DNA from: Acinetobacter corruptisaponis
Lineage (GTDB): Bacteria; Pseudomonadota; Gammaproteobacteria; Pseudomonadales; Moraxellaceae
DNA: 64,000 nucleotides
Assembly: GCF_030053775.1 (NCBI RefSeq)
Contig: NZ_CP125669.1
Span: 2,227,962-2,291,961 of the forward strand
Direction: 5' to 3'
The position numbers were made by a program, and so were the translations under genes. Under the pieces are notes generated by a model. That model was given only the letters and a program-made list of their open reading frames with translations. It was not told the DNA's origin and did no database searches. Below are positions 7,872 through 18,370 of the stretch, in pieces. Numbering within the stretch: position 1 is the stretch's first letter; every line of letters begins with the position of its first letter.

Positions 7872-8858
7872 ATGAAGTTATGGTCTCAGGTTTCACTCAC
7901 CAGTCTGGTCATCAGCACTCTTTTCCTGAATGGTTGTCAAAAACCTGAAGCATCGACACAGGAAACAGCTTCATCCCCTGCAAGCCAGACTGTCAAAACG
8001 CTTTCAATTGGTTTCCAGAAATCATCCCTCAACTTACTGGTTGCAAGACAACAAAAACTATTCGAGCAGGAATTTCCAAATGCCAAAATTGAATGGCGTG
8101 AGTTTCCTGCTGGCCCACAAATGCTGGAGGTACTGGCGGTAGGTGCGGTTGATTTTGGCTATGTGGGCAATACCCCGCCGATCTTTGCGCAGGCTGCGGC
8201 AAAGCCATTGAGCTATGTTGCCTATGAAGTGGTTGCTCCAGATGCACAGGCAATTTTGGTACATGCCGATGGCAAGGTTAAGGTGCTGCAAGACCTAAAG
8301 GGTAAACGGATTGCAGTGCAAAAAGGTTCAAGTGCCCATGAGTTATTGGCAAAGACCTTACAGAAAGCAGGCCTGTCGTGGCAGGACATTCAACCCATCT
8401 GGCTGCCTCCAGCAGATGCCCGTGCCGCTTTTGACAAACAGGCGGTTGATGCCTGGGTGATTTGGGAACCCTATCTGGGGACGGCGGAAATACAGGGCCA
8501 TACCCGTACCCTCATTGATGGGTCTGCCTTTCCAACCACCTATTCATTTTATATTGGCAGCCCTGATTTCATTCAGCAGCATCCTAAGGCTGCACAAAAG
8601 TTTATCAATAGTGTCAATGTGGCCGACCAGTGGATTGTGAAACATCAGGATCAGGCTTTACAGATTTACGCACAAAGCACAGGACTGAATACTCAGATCG
8701 CACAGCGAGTTTTAGACAAGCGCCCAAAACCCTCGCCTGTACACGCCCTCACGGCCGAGGTAATCAACAATCAGCAACAGATCGCCGATTTGTTTAAACA
8801 GGAACAACTTATCCCTGTACAGATCGACATTCAGCACAGTGTCTGGTCTGCCAAATAA
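7872..8858 (+). CDS. ssuA: Sulfonate ABC transporter substrate-binding lipoprotein, SsuA-like (copy 2)
   Basis: 328 residues, clearly homologous to the preceding gene (shared VxxREFPAGPQML, NTPPIFAQAA, DLKGKRIAVQKGSSAHELL, DARAAFDKQAVDAWVIWEPYL) but well diverged, so the duplication is not recent. The lipobox FLNGC marks a lipoprotein. AGGAGGAA just before the ATG is a strong ribosome-binding site. The AP/GN pocket motif GYVGNTPPIFAQA is closer to canonical SsuA than copy 1 (GEAGEAPPIF), so this copy is the better candidate for classic alkanesulfonate binding. It lies 30 bp ahead of ssuD. Confidence 0.92.
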   Translation: MKLWSQVSLTSLVISTLFLNGCQKPEASTQETASSPASQTVKTLSIGFQKSSLNLLVARQQKLFEQEFPNAKIEWREFPAGPQMLEVLAVGAVDFGYVGNTPPIFAQAAAKPLSYVAYEVVAPDAQAILVHADGKVKVLQDLKGKRIAVQKGSSAHELLAKTLQKAGLSWQDIQPIWLPPADARAAFDKQAVDAWVIWEPYLGTAEIQGHTRTLIDGSAFPTTYSFYIGSPDFIQQHPKAAQKFINSVNVADQWIVKHQDQALQIYAQSTGLNTQIAQRVLDKRPKPSPVHALTAEVINNQQQIADLFKQEQLIPVQIDIQHSVWSAK

Positions 8859-8888
8859 ATTTTTTACTTTTTCATAAGGAACATCGAC

Positions 8889-10064
8889 ATGAATATTTTC
8901 TGGTTTATCCCCACTCACGGTGAGAGTCGTTATCTAGGCACCAGCAAGGGTGCGCGTCAGGTCGATCATGCCTATATAAAACAGATTGCGGTGGCAGTCG
9001 ACAACCTGGGCTATGATGGCGTACTGATTCCAACAGGCCGTTCCTGTGAAGACCCGTGGATTACCGCTGCCAGCCTGATTGATGCCACCAGACAACTTAA
9101 GTTTCTGGTGGCCCTCCGTCCAGGCATCACCACGCCTGCGCTCGCCGCCCGCATGGCAGCAACTTTCGACCGTTTATCCAATGGGCGAATTTTGCTAAAC
9201 CTTGTCACAGGTGGCGATGAACAGGAACTCAAGGGCGATGGCTTATATGAAGATCACAGTACCCGTTATCAGACCGCTTCTGAATATGTCAAAATTTGGC
9301 GTGAAATCCTGACTCGTTCGCATACAGGCGAAGCTTTTACTTTTCATGGTGAACGTTTAAGCGTCGATGATGCCAAACTGCTTTATCCACCTGTACAACA
9401 GCCTTATCCCCCGTTATGGTTTGGTGGCTCATCCGAAGCGGCGACTGAGCTGGCAGCAGAACAGGTTGATACCTATTTAACCTGGGGTGAACCACCTGCC
9501 GCAGTCAAGGAAAAAATCCAACATTTACGTGCCAAAGCTGCAGCTAAAGGCAGAACCCTAAATTACGGCATTCGCCTGCATGTGATTGTACGTGAAACCA
9601 ATGAACAGGCCTGGGCAGCCGCTAATGAACTGATCCAATACCTTGATGATGCCACCATTGCCGCGGCACAGAAGAAATTTGCACAAATGGATTCAGTGGG
9701 TCAGCAACGCATGGCGGCACTGCATGGTGGACGTAAAGATCAACTTGAAGTGTCCCCGAATCTTTGGGCAGGTATTGGTCTGGTTCGTGGTGGTGCAGGA
9801 ACAGCTTTAGTCGGTGATCCTGAAACCGTAGTGGCCAGAATTCAGGAGTACGCGGATTTAGGCATTGATACCTTTATTTTCTCAGGCTATCCACATCTGG
9901 AAGAATCGATTCGTTTTGCGGAACTGGTGTTTCCACTCTTGCCGCTGAAAACACGTAAGAAACTGGCACAACCGCACTTAACAGGACCATTTGGGGAAAT
10001 TATTGCCAACAACTACGTCCCTGAGACCACGGAAGCAAAAAATCTGGTCAAGGAGACAGCATGA
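8889..10064 (+). CDS. ssuD: FMNH2-dependent alkanesulfonate monooxygenase SsuD
   Basis: Cleaves C1-C14 alkanesulfonates to aldehyde and sulfite using reduced flavin and oxygen, releasing sulfur for assimilation. 391 residues in the bacterial luciferase-like TIM-barrel family. Diagnostic stretches are [16 protein letters not shown] at the N-terminus, [14 protein letters not shown] (near residue 52), [18 protein letters not shown] and the C-terminal [13 protein letters not shown] cysteine and arginine pair are where SsuD binds substrate and flavin. The flavin reductase SsuE is absent from the operon. The gene overlaps ssuC by four bases (ATGA). Confidence 0.96.
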   Translation: MNIFWFIPTHGESRYLGTSKGARQVDHAYIKQIAVAVDNLGYDGVLIPTGRSCEDPWITAASLIDATRQLKFLVALRPGITTPALAARMAATFDRLSNGRILLNLVTGGDEQELKGDGLYEDHSTRYQTASEYVKIWREILTRSHTGEAFTFHGERLSVDDAKLLYPPVQQPYPPLWFGGSSEAATELAAEQVDTYLTWGEPPAAVKEKIQHLRAKAAAKGRTLNYGIRLHVIVRETNEQAWAAANELIQYLDDATIAAAQKKFAQMDSVGQQRMAALHGGRKDQLEVSPNLWAGIGLVRGGAGTALVGDPETVVARIQEYADLGIDTFIFSGYPHLEESIRFAELVFPLLPLKTRKKLAQPHLTGPFGEIIANNYVPETTEAKNLVKETA

Positions 10065-10864
10065 GTGCAAAAGTTTTCTTAAACAATGTTTCACGTGGAA
10101 CACAGCAGCTCAGCAAAGGCCTGTTACCGTGGCTGTTCCCAATCCTATTGATCGCCATCTGGCAAATTGCTTCAAGTACAGGCTTACTGCAAAGTCGGGT
10201 TCTGCCCGCCCCCACTGCTGTGGTCAGTGCCTTTTGGCACCTGCTCATCAGTGGTGAGCTTTGGCAGCATGTCAAGGTCAGTGCTGGACGGGCTTTACTC
10301 AGCTTATTGGTAGGTGGGGGGCTGGGGCTAGTTCTCGGCTTGCTGAATGGCTCATCCCGTGTTGCATCGACGTTGCTGGACACCACTTTGCAAATGATCC
10401 GCAACATCCCTGCACTCGCCCTGATTCCACTGGTGATCTTATGGTTTGGTATTGATGAAACCGCGAAATTATTTCTGGTTGCTGTCGGCGTATTCTTCCC
10501 GATTTATATCAATACTTATCATGGGATTCGCTCGGTAGACCCTCAACTGATTGAAATGGGCAAAAGCTATGGCCTCAATCGTTGGCAACTGTATAAAGAC
10601 ATTATTTTACCTGGCGCAATGCCCTCCATTTTAGTGGGGCTACGTTTCTCTCTCGGTTTGGTGTGGGTGCTACTGATTGTTGCTGAAACCATTTCCGCCC
10701 AGTCAGGCATTGGCTATATGACCATGAATGCACGGGAGTTTTTACAAACTGATATCGTACTGGTGGGTATCCTGCTGTATGCCTTGCTGGGGAAACTGGC
10801 CGATGTCTTTGCACAACTGCTGGAACGTTATTTATTACGCTGGCATTCGGGTTATCAAAAATAA
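10061..10864 (+). CDS. ssuC: Sulfonate ABC transporter permease SsuC
   Basis: 267-residue inner-membrane permease with about six membrane segments. The EAA-type loop that docks on the ATPase is visible as [31 protein letters not shown] around residues 165-200 (only key parts: G at SYGLN and the ILPGA turn). Its start overlaps ssuD by four bases. The codons for residues 9-14 (NNVSRGT) coincide exactly with a parS-type 16-mer at 10087-10102, so this part of the coding sequence may be under double selection. Pairs with ssuB downstream. Confidence 0.94.
   Translation: MSAKVFLNNVSRGTQQLSKGLLPWLFPILLIAIWQIASSTGLLQSRVLPAPTAVVSAFWHLLISGELWQHVKVSAGRALLSLLVGGGLGLVLGLLNGSSRVASTLLDTTLQMIRNIPALALIPLVILWFGIDETAKLFLVAVGVFFPIYINTYHGIRSVDPQLIEMGKSYGLNRWQLYKDIILPGAMPSILVGLRFSLGLVWVLLIVAETISAQSGIGYMTMNAREFLQTDIVLVGILLYALLGKLADVFAQLLERYLLRWHSGYQK
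10087..10102. promoter_or_regulatory. parS-type ParB binding site 1 (inside ssuC)
   Basis: TGTTTCACGTGGAACA, an exact match to the general 16-bp parS palindrome TGTTYCACGTGRAACA. Located about 38 kb from the origin, within the first codons of ssuC. Confidence 0.85.
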
Positions 10865-10879
10865 TAAGGGAAAATAAAC

Positions 10880-11680
10880 ATGAGCAACCTCAATCTAAAC
10901 CTATATGAAAATAATTTCATCCAGCCCATTATTGAGCCAGACACCACAACCACCCCAGCCAATGGTGCAGATATCCTGATTGAGCAACTGTATAAGTTCT
11001 ATGGCGATGTCAAGGTGCTTGAGGATCTGGATTTAAACATTCAGGCAGGCGAGTTTGTTGCCATTGTCGGGCGCAGTGGCTGTGGTAAAAGCACCCTGCT
11101 ACGCCTAATCGCACAACTGGAAAAGACCAGCTATGGTGAAATCAAGTTCCAGTCCGCACGCAACTTCCGTGAGGGCATCACCAGTGACGACATTCGGGTG
11201 ATGTTTCAGGACCCACGCCTGCTACCCTGGAAAAGTGTCTTGCAAAATGTGCAGCTGGGATTGGCCAAAAGTCAGCATGGGCTTGCAGAGCAACTTCTAG
11301 GAAAAGTCGGCCTAAAGGAAAAAGCCACACAATGGCCTGCCCAGCTATCAGGCGGTCAGCGTCAACGTGCCGCACTGGCTCGGGCATTGTCACATGCGCC
11401 GCGTATCCTGTTGCTGGATGAACCACTTGGCGCACTGGACGCACTTACACGTCTGGAAATGCAGAACCTGATTGAACGCCTCTGGAAAGAACAGGGCTTT
11501 ACCGCAATTCTGGTGACACATGATGTCAGTGAAGCGGTACAACTTGCTGACCGAATTATTCTGCTGGATCAGGGGCATATTGCGCATAATTTTCAGGTCA
11601 ATCTGCCGCGTCCACGCAAAAAAAGTATTGCTTTTGCCCAGTTGGAACAACAGGTCCTTGATGCGGTTTTAGCCACCTAA
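10880..11680 (+). CDS. ssuB: Sulfonate ABC transporter ATP-binding protein SsuB
   Basis: 266 residues. Walker [13 protein letters not shown] (near residue 74), Q-loop [13 protein letters not shown], signature [15 protein letters not shown], Walker [13 protein letters not shown] and H-loop THD all present. An N-terminal extension of about 30 residues precedes the ABC core. Last gene of the operon ssuA-ssuA-ssuD-ssuC-ssuB; its stop codon lies inside a terminator hairpin. Energises sulfonate uptake through SsuC. Confidence 0.95.
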   Translation: MSNLNLNLYENNFIQPIIEPDTTTTPANGADILIEQLYKFYGDVKVLEDLDLNIQAGEFVAIVGRSGCGKSTLLRLIAQLEKTSYGEIKFQSARNFREGITSDDIRVMFQDPRLLPWKSVLQNVQLGLAKSQHGLAEQLLGKVGLKEKATQWPAQLSGGQRQRAALARALSHAPRILLLDEPLGALDALTRLEMQNLIERLWKEQGFTAILVTHDVSEAVQLADRIILLDQGHIAHNFQVNLPRPRKKSIAFAQLEQQVLDAVLAT

Positions 11681-11690
11681 AACCGCTTTT
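11663..11690 (+). terminator. Terminator of the ssu operon
   Basis: Stem GCGGTTTTA (11663-11671) / TAAAACCGC (11678-11686) followed by TTTT. The ssuB stop codon sits in the right arm. Confidence 0.85.
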
Positions 11691-11733
11691 GCCCATCTCA
11701 AAAACCACATATCAAGAACAATAACCACTCGAC

Positions 11734-11758
11734 AATTTCTCGCAATGACTGAGAAATT
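11734..11758. promoter_or_regulatory. Inverted repeat upstream of RutR-like gene
   Basis: Perfect 8-bp arms AATTTCTC (11734-11741) and GAGAAATT (11751-11758) separated by nine bases. Lies in the promoter region of the TetR-type gene that follows and may be its operator; it does not match the RutR consensus TTGACCAnnTGGTCAA. Confidence 0.3.
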
Positions 11759-11852
11759 ATTTACAAAATATGTCTCACCTGTTTTAGATTTCAATAATTA
11801 TCAAACACATCGTGACTACTGGTCTGGCAATCACTGATTTTTCGATAAAAAA

Positions 11853-12536
11853 ATGCGGTTATTTTGCACAAATCTGCCAATTTATCTTACAATGTCAATG
11901 ACATTTTTTGAATCAAGCTCGCAGATGGAACAGAAAAAGAGTACACAAAAGCGCAATCAACTACTGAATGCTGCCCTGGATGTTTTTTCCGTCTATGGAT
12001 TTAGTGGTGCAAGTCTGGATGAAATTGCACAACTGGCAAATATGCATAAATCCAATATCTTTTATTATTATGAAAACAAAGAGTCACTGTATGTTGAGGT
12101 GCTCACCACTGTACTGCAAAAATGGCTGGCACCCTTACAAATATTGGAAGTCGAGCTTGAGCCAACTGAGGCCTTAACCCATTATTTGATGCAAAAAATC
12201 GAAATTTCAAAAGATCAGCCCAAAGCTTCTCGTTTATTTGCATTGGAAATCATTCAGGGTGCACCACATATTTTACCGATTTTAAAAGGTCCATTGAAAA
12301 AGCTGTTTAAACGCAAAACCAAAGTGATTGAGACTTGGCAGGAACAAGGCAAATTATCCAAAGAAATTGATGCAGAATTATTAATTATCAATATTTGGGC
12401 GATCACCCAAAACTATGCGGATTTTTCTACTCAAATGGAAATGGTCACAGGCAAGACCCTGCGCAACCGCAGTATGTATCAACGCACCATTGAGCATACG
12501 GTACACTTGATGCTGTATGGTGTGTTGCCACGTTAA
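11853..12536 (+). CDS. TetR-family regulator, RutR-like
   Basis: 227 residues as listed. The N-terminal HTH (LLNAALDVFSVYGFSGASL, then HKSNIFYYYENKESLY) and the effector domain (WLAPLQ, SRLFALEIIQGAPHI, IWAITQNYADFSTQ, VTGKTLR) follow E. coli RutR closely in pattern; RutR senses uracil/thymine and controls pyrimidine use and related genes. No rut operon is adjacent; the ssu operon lies upstream and a nucleosidase-like gene downstream. The start is uncertain: ATGs at 11853, 11895, 11901 and 11925 lack a clear ribosome-binding site, and 11925 would give the most typical N-terminus. Confidence 0.78.
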   Translation: MRLFCTNLPIYLTMSMTFFESSSQMEQKKSTQKRNQLLNAALDVFSVYGFSGASLDEIAQLANMHKSNIFYYYENKESLYVEVLTTVLQKWLAPLQILEVELEPTEALTHYLMQKIEISKDQPKASRLFALEIIQGAPHILPILKGPLKKLFKRKTKVIETWQEQGKLSKEIDAELLIINIWAITQNYADFSTQMEMVTGKTLRNRSMYQRTIEHTVHLMLYGVLPR

Positions 12537-12556
12537 AACCAGAAAGCATTGAACAG

Positions 12557-12582
12557 GCCTATCTCAACAGATAGGCTTTTTT
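12557..12582 (+). terminator. Terminator of RutR-like gene
   Basis: Stem GCCTATCT (12557-12564) / AGATAGGC (12569-12576), loop CAAC, then T6. Convergent with the gene ending at 12585. Confidence 0.88.
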
Positions 12583-12584
12583 AT

Positions 12585-13151
12585 TTAAAAATGTGTCTGG
12601 TATAAGGCCAATAATTTCTGTGCCCCCACCAGTAGATTTTCCTCCCAGTCCAGATGCGCAGTATCGTTGGCGCCATCGGTAATATACTTGACTGAAATCA
12701 GGCGCACCCCCAGCTTCTGACACACTTTAGCGAGGGCATAGGCTTCCATGTCTACCAGATTACAGGATACTTTTGGTTGCCCTATTTCAAAAGAGTCGCC
12801 TGTACCACAAACGCCTTTAGGCAAATGTTCAAAATGCGGCTGGGCATGAATTTCGGCGGGAATGTCCTCATCCATTGGTGTCACGCCCACGGCAAAACCC
12901 AGCGGTGACACATCCATGTCCCGTTGCACAAAGGTGATCACCTCAACCAGACTGTGTGCATCAAAGTGCGAGCTGCCCGCACTGCCTAGATTAATCAGGG
13001 TTTTACAGCCAGTTTTCTGAATCACCTCAAAGGCTTTAAATGCCGCATTGATTTTGCCAATGCCACTATAGTGAACCTGAATGCCTGCCTGTTCAAACAG
13101 GCCCTTTGATTCATTCGGCAATGCCATAATTAAAGCAATCTCAGACTGCAT
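12585..13151 (-). CDS. 5'-methylthioadenosine/S-adenosylhomocysteine nucleosidase-like protein
   Basis: 188-residue member of the PNP/UDP phosphorylase superfamily. Visible hallmarks: IALIMALPNESKGLF at the N-terminus, GIGKINAAFKA, LINLGSAGS, a late VDMEAYALAKVC (the ME pair binds ribose in MTA nucleosidases) and KYITDGAND, where the Asp is the expected catalytic acid. MTA/SAH nucleosidases are usually about 230 residues; this one is shorter, with a compressed middle. It would recycle methylthioadenosine or adenosylhomocysteine, but another nucleoside is possible. It is a single-gene unit on the minus strand. Confidence 0.72.
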   Translation of the reverse strand: MQSEIALIMALPNESKGLFEQAGIQVHYSGIGKINAAFKAFEVIQKTGCKTLINLGSAGSSHFDAHSLVEVITFVQRDMDVSPLGFAVGVTPMDEDIPAEIHAQPHFEHLPKGVCGTGDSFEIGQPKVSCNLVDMEAYALAKVCQKLGVRLISVKYITDGANDTAHLDWEENLLVGAQKLLALYQTHF

Positions 13152-13335
13152 CCTGATCCCCCAACAATTTAAAATGCGTAGTGTAGCGGATTATCCCACA
13201 GAATGAAGCAGGGTCAGCAATTGTCCTAAAAACCCTTTCTCCGAATTTTTTGCTGATGAAAAACACAACAACAAGACGAAACGCCGAGAATATGGCAATA
13301 TATAGCCTTTGCAAAATTCACTGTATTTAACGCCC

Positions 13336-14337
13336 ATGAAGTTGCTTCGTCTCAACGCATTATCGCCAGATTTTCAGTTAGCCCCAACTGCGGTCACGAT
13401 TGGCAATTTTGATGGTGTCCATTTGGGACATCAGGCGATGATTGCCCAGCTTAAAATGCTGGCAAGCGCCAAAGGCTTAAAAACACTGGTGATGATTTTT
13501 GAACCACAGCCACTCGAATTCTTTCAGGGCTATGATGCCCCACCACGCATCAACTCCCTACGTGAAAAAGTAGAATATTTAACAGAGCTGGGGGTGGACT
13601 ACATTGCTGTGGCAAAGTTTGACCAGCACTTTAGAAGCATGAATGCCACCGCCTTTGCCGATTTGCTCAAGAAAAAGCTGAACGCACAAAGTCTGGTGCT
13701 GGGCGATGATTTCCATTTTGGCAAGGACCGTCAGGGCAACAGCGAGTTTCTACGCGAATATGGCTTTGATGTCACCAATTTAAATACAGTGGCATTGAAT
13801 GGAGAACGAGTCAGTTCAACCCGTATCCGTCAGGTTCTACAGCAGGGTGACCTTGCTTTGGCGGCAAAGCTGCTGGGCCGCCCCTACAGCATCACGGGAC
13901 GGGTGCAATATGGCGACCAGATTGGACGCACCCTTGATTTTCCAACCATCAATGTCCGTTTAAACCGTCACAAACCCTGTCTAAATGGTATTTATGCGGT
14001 GGATGTGTTGTGTGAAAATGCCTCACTGACCGTAAAGGTCAAACATGCGGATGCAACACAAAATGGCATCGCAGGCTACCAAAATGACAGCCTGTTTGGC
14101 GCAGGGCATGTGGGAACCCGACCAGCCATCAAGCAGCAACAGCCTGAATGGCGATTAGAGGTACATTTCCCTGATGTTTCTGCTAATCTGTATGGCTTGT
14201 TGATGCGGGTAACCTTTCTTCACTATTTGCATGGTGAACTGAATTACCCTTCGCTTGAGGCACTCAAAGCTGGAATTGATGATGACGTGCAGAAATTGCG
14301 GGACTACCGTAAGCGCACAGCAGAATTTCCTTTTTAA
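13336..14337 (+). CDS. ribF: Bifunctional riboflavin kinase / FAD synthetase RibF
   Basis: 333 residues from the ATG at 13336. N-terminal FAD synthetase domain of nucleotidyltransferase type: TIGNFDGVHLGHQAMI carries the HxGH-like motif, and SSTRIRQ the second nucleotide-binding motif. C-terminal riboflavin kinase domain from about residue 185: GRPYSITGRVQYGDQIGRTLDFPT, with the PT motif that binds magnesium and ATP. A TTG nine codons earlier (13309) is open but the ATG gives the standard RibF N-terminus MKLLRLN. Sixty-two bases before ileS; ribF-ileS-lspA-fkpB is a conserved cluster. Confidence 0.95.
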   Translation: MKLLRLNALSPDFQLAPTAVTIGNFDGVHLGHQAMIAQLKMLASAKGLKTLVMIFEPQPLEFFQGYDAPPRINSLREKVEYLTELGVDYIAVAKFDQHFRSMNATAFADLLKKKLNAQSLVLGDDFHFGKDRQGNSEFLREYGFDVTNLNTVALNGERVSSTRIRQVLQQGDLALAAKLLGRPYSITGRVQYGDQIGRTLDFPTINVRLNRHKPCLNGIYAVDVLCENASLTVKVKHADATQNGIAGYQNDSLFGAGHVGTRPAIKQQQPEWRLEVHFPDVSANLYGLLMRVTFLHYLHGELNYPSLEALKAGIDDDVQKLRDYRKRTAEFPF

Positions 14338-14399
14338 ATTTAATTTTCATTTGTAAAACCTGTCAGTTTACAAACTGATGAAACTGGAAGACAACTTGC

Positions 14400-17237
14400 A
14401 TGAGCGATAAGCAAACTCCTGAAAATGCAGTGGATTATAAAGCCACACTCAATTTGCCAGACACTGAATTTGCCATGAAGGCAAACTTGGCTGTGCGTGA
14501 AGCCAAATGGCTGGAAGAGTGGTATGCCGACAACATTTATCAGCAGATTCGCGCATCGCGTATTGGCAAGAAAAAATACATTTTGCACGATGGCCCTCCC
14601 TATGCCAATGGTCAAATCCATTTAGGTCATGCGGTGAATAAAGTCTTGAAAGACATCATTGTTAAAAGCCGCGTGATAGATGGCTTTGATGCACCTTATG
14701 TACCTGGTTGGGACTGTCACGGCTTACCGATTGAACTGAAAGTCGAAGAAAAAGTGGGTAAGGTTGGTGTAAAAGTAGATGCATCTACGTTCCGCAAAGC
14801 CTGCCGTGAATATGCTTACACCCAGGTTGAATTACAAAAGAAAGACTTCGTGCGTATGGGCGTATTTGGGGATTGGGATAATCCATATCTTACGATGAAT
14901 TTTAAGCAAGAAGCAGACATCGTTCGTTCACTGGGTGCAATTGCCAAGGCAGGTCACATCGAACCTGGCCTGAAACCTGTGAACTGGTGCTTGGACTGTG
15001 GTTCTGCACTAGCAGAGGCAGAAGTTGAATACGAAGATAAAAAATCTGATGCGATTGATGTTGGCTTCACCGTGGTTGATCTCAAAAATTTAAGCGCACG
15101 CTTGAATGTTGATGTTCAAGATGTGACTGATATTGTGATTTGGACAACTACACCGTGGACGTTACCTGCCAACCAGGCAGTTGCGGTACATGCCGACATT
15201 GACTATCAACTCGTACAAGTCTCGACTGATCGTGGTTCGCAAAACTTTATTCTTGCCAAAGATCTGGTTGAATCAGCAATCGAACGTTATCAGCTTGAAA
15301 ATCCAGTCGTGCTGGCTGATTTTAAAGGCTCAGCAATCGAAAATTTATTATTACAACATCCACTCATTACTGATCGTCAGGTCCCAGTGATTGTCGGTGA
15401 ACACGTTATTGCCAGCAGTGGTACAGGCGCTGTACACACTGCACCTGGACATGGTGTGGACGATTATAAAGTCGGTTTACAGTACAATCTAAAAGTAGAC
15501 AACCCCGTCGGCGGTAATGGCGTATATTTACCAACTGCACCGATTTTTGCAGGCGAGCATATCTATAAAGCCAATCCAAAAATTATCGAAGCATTAGGTG
15601 CTGTGGGTCGTTTATGGGCACATCAGCCGATTAAACACAGCTACCCACATTGCTGGCGTCACAAAACACCCATTATTTTCCGTGCAACACCACAATGGTT
15701 TATTAGCATGGATGCCAAAGGGTTACGTCAGACAGCCTTGAATGCGATTGAAAATGACATCGAGTTTGTTCCTGATTGGGGTAAAAATCGTATTCAGTCG
15801 ATGATTGAAGGCCGTCCTGACTGGTGTATTTCACGCCAACGTACCTGGGGTGTACCGATCCCATTCTTTGTACACAAAGATACGAATGCTTTGCATCCAC
15901 GTACACCAGAACTCATTGAAGAAGTTGCCAAACTGATCGAAGAAGAAGGGATTGATGGTTGGTATAACCGTGATGCCAGCGACTTCATTGGTGCAGATGC
16001 TGAACAATATAACGCAGTCCGCGATACATTAGACGTTTGGTTTGACTCTGGAACAACACACTACGCAGTCCTACGTGAACGTGAAGAGTTACAAGATCCT
16101 GCTGATCTGTATCTTGAAGGTTCAGACCAACACCGTGGCTGGTTCCAATCTTCATTGTTAACTTCAATTGCGATCAATGAACGTGCGCCATATAAAGGTC
16201 TACTCACCCACGGTTTCGTCGTGGATGAGAAAGGTCGTAAAATGTCTAAATCATTAGGCAACATCATCACCCCACAAGACATCATCAAAGATATGGGTGC
16301 AGATGGCTTACGCTTCTGGATCGCTTCTGCTGACTATCGTTATGAAATGACGGCTGGTAAAGAAATCTTTAGCCGTGCCTCTGATGGTTATCGTCGTATT
16401 CGAAATACCTTACGTTTCTTGTTGGCAAACCTGAATGGCTTCAAACCATCAACAGATGCTTTACCTGTAAACGAATTGATCGCATTAGACCAATACATCT
16501 TGCAACGTGCTGCTGAAGTGCAGAAAACAATTCAGCAAGCCTACGAAGAGATGAATTTCCATATTGTGACCAATGCATTGACCAACTTCTGTATCAATGA
16601 CTTAGGTGGCTTTTATCTCGACATCATCAAAGATCGTCAGTACACCACCAAAGCGGATTCACAGGCACGTCGTTCTGCTCAAACAGCGCTGTATCATATA
16701 GTCCAAGCTTTTGTTCGCTGGATGGCACCAATCTTGAGCTTTACCGCGCAAGAAGCCTGGCCATTGATTCCTGAACAAACTGACAAATATGTGTTCACGG
16801 CTGAATGGTATGACATCCCAACCGCATCAACAGCAAACTTACTTTCTGAAGCAGATTGGCAAACATTGATTAGCGTAAAATCAGCAGTAAATAAACAGAT
16901 TGAAGCCGCACGTAACGCTAAACTAGTCGGTAGTAACTTATCTGCTAAAGTTGAACTTTGGGCAGATGAAGCTTTACAAAAATTATTAAACCAATTGGCT
17001 GATGAATTACGTTTTGTCTTGATCACCTCTCAAGTCATCGTTCATCCATATGCTGAACAAGGCGAAAGCACAGACCTCGCAGGTTTACGTGTGAAAGTTT
17101 CAGCAGCAGATGGTGAAAAATGTGTACGTTGCTGGCATGTGCTGCCAGATGTCAATACGCACGTTGGCCATGCTGGTTTATGCGCTCGTTGTATTGTCAA
17201 CGTCACAGGCAGTGGCGAAGTGAGAAAATATGCATAA
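14400..17237 (+). CDS. ileS: Isoleucyl-tRNA synthetase IleS
   Basis: 945 residues, full-length class I synthetase. ATP-binding HIGH motif appears as [13 protein letters not shown] near residue 64, the KMSKS loop as [10 protein letters not shown] near residue 610, and the editing (CP1) domain between them includes [13 protein letters not shown]. The C-terminus has paired zinc-binding cysteines (CVRCWHV and CARC). Start ATG with GGAAGACAACTTGC upstream. Its last codons overlap lspA by 8 bp, implying translational coupling. Confidence 0.98.
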   Translation: MSDKQTPENAVDYKATLNLPDTEFAMKANLAVREAKWLEEWYADNIYQQIRASRIGKKKYILHDGPPYANGQIHLGHAVNKVLKDIIVKSRVIDGFDAPYVPGWDCHGLPIELKVEEKVGKVGVKVDASTFRKACREYAYTQVELQKKDFVRMGVFGDWDNPYLTMNFKQEADIVRSLGAIAKAGHIEPGLKPVNWCLDCGSALAEAEVEYEDKKSDAIDVGFTVVDLKNLSARLNVDVQDVTDIVIWTTTPWTLPANQAVAVHADIDYQLVQVSTDRGSQNFILAKDLVESAIERYQLENPVVLADFKGSAIENLLLQHPLITDRQVPVIVGEHVIASSGTGAVHTAPGHGVDDYKVGLQYNLKVDNPVGGNGVYLPTAPIFAGEHIYKANPKIIEALGAVGRLWAHQPIKHSYPHCWRHKTPIIFRATPQWFISMDAKGLRQTALNAIENDIEFVPDWGKNRIQSMIEGRPDWCISRQRTWGVPIPFFVHKDTNALHPRTPELIEEVAKLIEEEGIDGWYNRDASDFIGADAEQYNAVRDTLDVWFDSGTTHYAVLREREELQDPADLYLEGSDQHRGWFQSSLLTSIAINERAPYKGLLTHGFVVDEKGRKMSKSLGNIITPQDIIKDMGADGLRFWIASADYRYEMTAGKEIFSRASDGYRRIRNTLRFLLANLNGFKPSTDALPVNELIALDQYILQRAAEVQKTIQQAYEEMNFHIVTNALTNFCINDLGGFYLDIIKDRQYTTKADSQARRSAQTALYHIVQAFVRWMAPILSFTAQEAWPLIPEQTDKYVFTAEWYDIPTASTANLLSEADWQTLISVKSAVNKQIEAARNAKLVGSNLSAKVELWADEALQKLLNQLADELRFVLITSQVIVHPYAEQGESTDLAGLRVKVSAADGEKCVRCWHVLPDVNTHVGHAGLCARCIVNVTGSGEVRKYA

Positions 17238-17772
17238 TTCTGTGCAATCAAGCCCAGCAAAGAAAAGCTTATTTCAATTTTATCCGCATAACCTACTTTG
17301 GCTTGGAATTTCTGTCCTTGCCATTGTATTGGATCAATGGACCAAATGGATTGCCAGCTCGCATTTAAATTATGCTGATCCCGTTCCAGTACTGCCTTTT
17401 TTAAACTGGACCTTACTGCATAATCATGGCGCAGCATTCAGCTTTCTGTCAGATGCGGGTGGTTGGCAACGTTACCTGTTCACCTCTTTAGCAGGCGTGG
17501 TCTCGGTTATTTTCATTTTCTGGCTGATGCGTATGCCTAAGAAAATGATTGTTCTACCTATGGCAATTGCCTTGATTCTAGGTGGTGCAATTGGCAATCT
17601 GATTGATCGTGTCAGCCTGGGTTATGTGGTTGATTTTATCCATGTTTACTACCAAAACAGCCACTTCCCAGCATTCAACCTTGCCGATAGTGCGATTACC
17701 CTAGGCACAATTTTGCTGCTGATCGATACGTTCTTCCTTGAGAAGAAACGCAACCAAAACGCGGATGCATAA
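17230..17772 (+). CDS. lspA: Lipoprotein signal peptidase LspA
   Basis: Inner-membrane aspartyl protease that removes lipoprotein signal peptides (for example those of the two SsuA lipoproteins here). 180 residues with four membrane segments. Catalytic aspartates lie in [14 protein letters not shown] and [11 protein letters not shown]; the N-terminal LDQWTKW and the NHGAAFSFL stretch are conserved. Starts 8 bp inside the end of ileS. Confidence 0.96.
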   Translation: MHNSVQSSPAKKSLFQFYPHNLLWLGISVLAIVLDQWTKWIASSHLNYADPVPVLPFLNWTLLHNHGAAFSFLSDAGGWQRYLFTSLAGVVSVIFIFWLMRMPKKMIVLPMAIALILGGAIGNLIDRVSLGYVVDFIHVYYQNSHFPAFNLADSAITLGTILLLIDTFFLEKKRNQNADA

Positions 17773-17773
17773 G

Positions 17774-18256
17774 ATGACTGAAATTATCCAACCAAACGAA
17801 GAAATTCGTATTCAAGATGGCTCAAAGGTCGACTTGCATTTTTCTGTTTCAATCGAAAATGGCGTTGAAATTGACAACACACGTAACCGTGAAGAGCCTG
17901 TAAGTCTGGTCATGGGTGATGGCAGTTTATTGCCAGGATTCGAAAAAGCTTTATTTGGTTTACGTGCAGGTGACCGCCGTACTGTACATTTACCGCCTGA
18001 AGATGCCTTTGGTCCGTGGAATCCTGAAAACATCCAAACTTTCGATACCGTGAAATTTGAACAACGCCCAATCGTAGGCCATATGATTGAGTTTGAAGAC
18101 AAGGCCAAGGCAACGCTGTTTGGCGTGGTTAAGTCCGTCAATGATAACATCACCGAAATTGATTTTAACCACCCGCTTGCAGGTAAAAATATTACCTTTG
18201 AGGTTGAAATCTTTAAGGTCACCCCTGCTGGACAGCAAGGCGTTCAATTGATGTAA
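17774..18256 (+). CDS. fkpB: FKBP-type peptidyl-prolyl isomerase FkpB/SlpA
   Basis: 160 residues from the ATG at 17774, one base after the lspA stop. FKBP core with a long insert-in-flap arrangement typical of SlyD/SlpA: KVDLHFSVSIENGVEID, GDGSLLPGFEKALFGLRAGDRRTV, then the LAGKNITFEVEIF strand. The frame is open to 17738, but that overlaps lspA needlessly. Folding helper probably acting in the cytoplasm. Lacks the His-rich metal tail of SlyD. Confidence 0.93.
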   Translation: MTEIIQPNEEIRIQDGSKVDLHFSVSIENGVEIDNTRNREEPVSLVMGDGSLLPGFEKALFGLRAGDRRTVHLPPEDAFGPWNPENIQTFDTVKFEQRPIVGHMIEFEDKAKATLFGVVKSVNDNITEIDFNHPLAGKNITFEVEIFKVTPAGQQGVQLM

Positions 18257-18260
18257 CACA

Positions 18261-18286
18261 AAAGCTCTCAAATGAGAGCTTTTTTA
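18261..18286 (+). terminator. Terminator after fkpB
   Basis: Stem AAAGCTCTC (18261-18269) / GAGAGCTTT (18274-18282), loop AAAT, then T-run. Ends the ribF-ileS-lspA-fkpB unit. Confidence 0.88.
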
Positions 18287-18370
18287 ATCAATAAACAACT
18301 ATAAAATCATTTATGTTCATCCAATTCCATTAAAAAATCAATCCAACATCAGAGATATAGGAATCCACCC

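Noticed and set aside
13152..13335. FMN riboswitch upstream of ribF
   Set aside because: The short gap shows none of the conserved RFN-element blocks.
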